Source of the DNA: Bdellovibrionales bacterium
Lineage (GTDB): Bacteria > Bdellovibrionota > Bdellovibrionia > Bdellovibrionales > Bdellovibrionaceae
Reading direction: 5' to 3'
NCBI GenBank assembly: GCA_016713585.1
Contig: JADJOV010000023.1
Location: 372,001-436,000, forward strand
Length of the DNA: 64,000 nucleotides
In this document: piece by piece, positions 61,151 through 64,000 of the stretch
Numbering within the stretch: position 1 is the first letter of the stretch
Layout: every line of letters starts with the position of its first letter
The notes under the pieces: model-generated
Database searches by the model: none
Told to the model about the DNA's origin: nothing
Seen by the model: only the letters and a program-made list of their open reading frames with translations
Position numbers and translations under genes: made by a program

Positions 61151-62535
61151 ATGAATTCACTCAAGATGTCATTTGGGATCGCCCTTTTTTTTGGGCTTTT
61201 CATCGGCGCACTGGCTATTCATTATTCCACTGAAGGAACTCTTGAGGAAGCTTCTTTGCGATTTAATAAAAAATTAATTGAATCAAAAAGTGCGCCTCAA
61301 GATCGTCTGCTTGAACCATCTAAAATTACTTCGCAAATTCCTAAGGTCGAGGATGAACCCAGCGCTCTCTTTAATGACCCAGCCATCAACCAAGCCTGGG
61401 GTCTACAAAAGACAAACGCGGCTCGTGCTTGGTCTGTCAGTCAGGGGAGTCGTGGAGTTGTGGTCGCGGTCATTGACACCGGGGCAGATGTTAAACACGA
61501 AGATCTCAGAAATAACTTCTGGAAGAATCCAGGGAAGTTGGCCTTGATTCGAAGGGCAAGGACAAATCCAACAACGGCATCGATGACGATGGAAATGGAT
61601 ATATAGACGATGTGAATGGTTGGAACTTCGTTTCCAGCAACAATAACCTAACCGATAACCACGGACATGGAACCCATATTGCTGGAATCATTGGCGCTGA
61701 GGCCGGCAATAGCAAAGGGATTATAGGTATCGCTCCGCAGGTCAGTTTAATGATACTCAAATACTTTGATCCCAAAACTCCCGCAACGGACAATCTGAAA
61801 AATACCGTCAATTCAATCAAATACGCCATAAAAATGGGTGCCAATGTCATCAATTATTCTGGCGGTGGTCTTGAATTTAGCCAGGAAGAACATGACGCTG
61901 TGGCTGAAGCCCAAAAAAATGGGATTCTCTTTGTCGCCGCAGCTGGAAACGAAAAATCGAATTCCGATAAAATTCACTATTACCCTGCCGATTATAAGTT
62001 AAGTAATATTATTTCAGTCACAGCCTACGATCCCTCAATGGAGGTCTTAGCCTCTAGCAATTACGGGGTTGAAACCGTCGACCTCGCTGCTCCTGGACAA
62101 AATATTCTTTCAACCCTTCCCGGAAACTCATACGGCTATATGACAGGAACATCCCAAGCCACCGCCTTCGTGAGCGGTGCCGTTGTACTTATTATGGCTA
62201 ATCAACCCGCATTTAAAAGCGACGATATCAAAAAATACATCCTTAAAACCGGTGACGCCATGTCCTCCTTGGCCGACAAAACGAGATCCTCCAGACGACT
62301 AAATTTGTTTAAAGCACTAACGACATTAGACCAAGAAGTTAGTGCCACCGGAATAATTGCAGTGAATACCGACAATCTTCAGGGAAGCTTTTCATCAAGC
62401 CCACAGAAGAAAAAATCGGGAAGCCAGACAACAAAGAACCCGTCAGACATGACAGACTTCGGCAAACACTTGCTCAATCTTATGGAGAAACCAAAAAATC
62501 CTAAACTTGGCACCAAGCCTAGTGATAACCTCTGA
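61151..62535 (+). CDS. Subtilisin-like serine protease (S8), frameshifted
   Basis: A signal anchor (residues 7-23) precedes the catalytic domain: Asp in VIDTGADVKH (near residue 108), His in GHGTHIAG (near 171) and Ser in TGTSQATAF (near 333). The break near 61541 is mended by lengthening GG to GGG, which gives KLGLDSKGKDKSNN then GIDDDGNGYIDDVNGWNF, the same Ca-loop-like element as in the protease at 52833-54728. No PilZ or second membrane segment follows. The C-terminal 60 residues are Ser/Lys-rich and probably disordered. Confidence 0.82.
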
Positions 62536-62559
62536 TGATATTTAATACTTCGAAAAAAA

Positions 62560-63339
62560 TTAAACCTTTGGATCAAAAAAATCGCGAAGCGACATAGATC
62601 CGCGTATAGAAATTCCAATCCCATAGGCGAGGGCCCAAATTGCTATACCCAGGCCTGTCATATTTTTGAGATTCGGACTTACAAATCCAGCCAGCATACA
62701 AATAAATCCAAGGCCTAAAAAAGTCCAATAACCAATACGACTCCAGGAGACACGCTTGAGTCTTTGGGTTCGAGACTCTTTCAGATCAGCCTGAAGGACC
62801 ATGATTTTTTTGATCATCCCCTCACAAGTGGCATCCCCTCCGCTCAGGGTATCGAGCTCACGATATTTCTGGAGCGCCCAGGCTAAGGCATCAGTTTCTG
62901 TACAATACTTCACAAATCGAGTGTGCATTCCAACATCACTAAAATGATTTATCAATTGCCCCCATTGAATATCTAAAGGCGAGGGATTTGGATTTTTAGC
63001 CGTGGACAATCGAAGCTTACTAAACAGCACCTGACAGGAGGAACATTCAGCCGCATTCAGAGGATTCATTTGTCCACACTTTGGGCACTCTTTGAGATCT
63101 TTTGTAATCTCAACAGAAACCCGCTCGGTTCCAACGATCTCACCAGGTATTCTATCCGCGCCAAGCTTAAATCGTGTCTCACACACTTGGCAGTCAAAGT
63201 AAGGACTTTGACTCTGAATCGAAGATAGCGCCACCACATAAAGCTTAAGACACTCCGGGCATCGCAAAAAAATCTCGTTTGGCGATGCTGAACCAGGTTG
63301 AGGTACCGGCTTTTGACCTTTATATTCTAAATTTGACAT
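62560..63339 (-). CDS. Zinc-ribbon membrane protein
   Basis: The 259-residue protein has two zinc-ribbon-like pairs: CPECLKLY with CQVCETRF (residues 27-62), and CPKCGQMN with CSSCQVLF (near 88-108). A helical middle follows, then two membrane segments (about 200-245). The ribbon-then-membrane layout is common in uncharacterised Bdellovibrionota proteins. Its role is unknown. It is divergent from lnt. Confidence 0.65.
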   Translation of the reverse strand: MSNLEYKGQKPVPQPGSASPNEIFLRCPECLKLYVVALSSIQSQSPYFDCQVCETRFKLGADRIPGEIVGTERVSVEITKDLKECPKCGQMNPLNAAECSSCQVLFSKLRLSTAKNPNPSPLDIQWGQLINHFSDVGMHTRFVKYCTETDALAWALQKYRELDTLSGGDATCEGMIKKIMVLQADLKESRTQRLKRVSWSRIGYWTFLGLGFICMLAGFVSPNLKNMTGLGIAIWALAYGIGISIRGSMSLRDFFDPKV

Positions 63340-63373
63340 ATTCCCAATTCACTGTTTCAGTGTTCCTACTTTT

Positions 63374-64000
63374 ATGATGAATGGTCTTAAAAACTTTTTC
63401 AAGTGGAATAAAAGAAACAGCTTGTCGAGCGAACAGCGAGCCAGTTTGTCGAGCGGACAGCGAGCCAGCTTACTGAGTGGGGCCCTTGTTGGAACTTCCT
63501 ATATTCCTTTTCCTCCTTGGGCAATCTTCTTTGCCTATGTCCCACTCTGGCTAAAAGTCCTTCGCGAGACTTCTCTCATCAGGGTTTTCTTTTTTGGTTG
63601 GGTGACTCAGTTTGTGTTAACCCTGATTGGATTTCATTGGATCGCATATACTGCCCATGAATTCGGACATATCCCTTGGCCATTGTCCGGTCTAGTCCTG
63701 CTTGCTTTCGCCAGTTTAGCTCATTTATATATTCCCCTTTCAATCGTATTGGCGATTCAAATTAGGAACTGGACTCGACTTTCTGACTCACAAACCTTAG
63801 TTCTCCTCGCGTTAACTCTGATCCTCGGAGAGCGAATCTGGCCGAGTATCTTTCCTTGGAACCTTGGATATACTTTTCTCTGGGCGCGGTGGCCCATCTA
63901 TCAATGGGCTGACATTGTTGGCTTTGAGGGCCTTTCGGCATTTATCCTTCTCATGAACGCAGCTGTGGCAATCGCATGGCTCCAGGCTCATAATCGACCA
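63374..64000 (+). CDS. lnt: Apolipoprotein N-acyltransferase, 5' part
   Basis: The 209 visible codons run off the window end. Hydrophobic segments match the membrane part of Lnt: LVGTSYIPFPPWAIFFAYVP, GFHWIAYTAHEFG and, near the end, FPWNLGYTFLWARWPIYQWA then GFEGLSAFILLMN, which contain the family's N-L-G-Y and Q-x-A-D positions. Lnt adds the third acyl chain to lipoproteins, fitting the many lipoproteins here. The catalytic Glu, Lys and Cys would lie beyond the window. ATG 63374 or 63377 is the start. A 24-bp tandem repeat lies near the 5' end. Confidence 0.85.
   Translation, partial: MMNGLKNFFKWNKRNSLSSEQRASLSSGQRASLLSGALVGTSYIPFPPWAIFFAYVPLWLKVLRETSLIRVFFFGWVTQFVLTLIGFHWIAYTAHEFGHIPWPLSGLVLLAFASLAHLYIPLSIVLAIQIRNWTRLSDSQTLVLLALTLILGERIWPSIFPWNLGYTFLWARWPIYQWADIVGFEGLSAFILLMNAAVAIAWLQAHNRP
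63421..63468 (+). repeat. 24-bp in-frame tandem repeat in lnt
   Basis: Two 24-bp units differ at two positions and encode LSSEQRAS then LSSGQRAS, with a partial third (LLSG). The repeat extends the cytoplasmic N-terminus of Lnt by whole codons. Confidence 0.75.

Noticed and set aside
1..64000. CRISPR arrays, tRNA or rRNA genes, integrated phage
   Set aside because: No regularly spaced repeats, cloverleaf arms, rRNA-like blocks or phage structural genes were seen on either strand.

Overview
The window reads as a chromosome segment of a Gram-negative bacterium, most likely from the Bdellovibrionota (predatory or relatives). The inference rests on content rather than a marker gene: many secreted proteases and lipoproteins, a TIGR02147-type regulator next to a lipoprotein, PilZ domains, RAYT (Y1) transposases, and a mid-40s GC content by eye. 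No rRNA, tRNA, CRISPR array or prophage was recognised. Housekeeping genes include metG, a TrmH-family methyltransferase, tcdA, a TatD nuclease, comM, pyrF, lon, mgtE and the start of lnt.

Layout. 0.1-4 kb: a TolC-like efflux protein and a disrupted phospholipase D lipoprotein. 4.3-8 kb: a RAYT, then metG and trmH. 8-13 kb: a prolyl oligopeptidase with a PilZ protein, and a tightly coupled minus-strand unit tatD-tcdA-small membrane protein. 13-18.3 kb: a hypothetical protein, DedA, an RluA-type synthase and a long U32 (RlhA-like) protein. 18.3-25.7 kb: an accessory zone with a matrixin-like lipoprotein, decayed HNH, RAYT and DDE transposase genes, a gluzincin metalloprotease coupled to a free-standing propeptide-like protein, and a heavily frameshifted secreted gene. 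25.8-31.2 kb: THUMP methyltransferase, MFS, CotH-like, ComM. 31.3-35 kb: a pseudo-histidine-kinase/pseudo-receiver pair followed by a large secreted protein. 35-38.6 kb: LysR and pyrF bracketed by an 83-bp direct repeat, then a DUF4258/DUF2283-HTH toxin-antitoxin-like pair. 38.6-43.5 kb: RluA-type synthase, Lon, beta-propeller lipoprotein. 43.7-50.5 kb: a five-gene plus-strand run, TIGR02147 regulator-lipoprotein-thioredoxin/TPR-two ABC half-transporters. 50.5-64 kb: MgtE, a subtilisin-like protease fused through a membrane segment to a PilZ domain, an outer-membrane protein, FNR-like reductase, EamA, DUF475, a lipoprotein, a second subtilase, a zinc-ribbon protein and lnt.

About fifteen genes are broken by frameshifts. 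In at least a dozen places adding one base to a homopolymer restores a conserved family motif exactly, so most of these breaks look like sequence errors rather than decay. The HNH, RAYT-2 and DDE transposase copies are different: they carry many stops and shifts and look truly dead.

The strongest candidates for something undescribed are the protease-membrane-PilZ fusion (52.8-54.7 kb), the degenerate two-component pair (31.4-33 kb), the metalloprotease with its detached propeptide (21.8-24.1 kb), and the repeat-bracketed LysR-pyrF block with a small signal-peptide-like reading frame coupled to pyrF.
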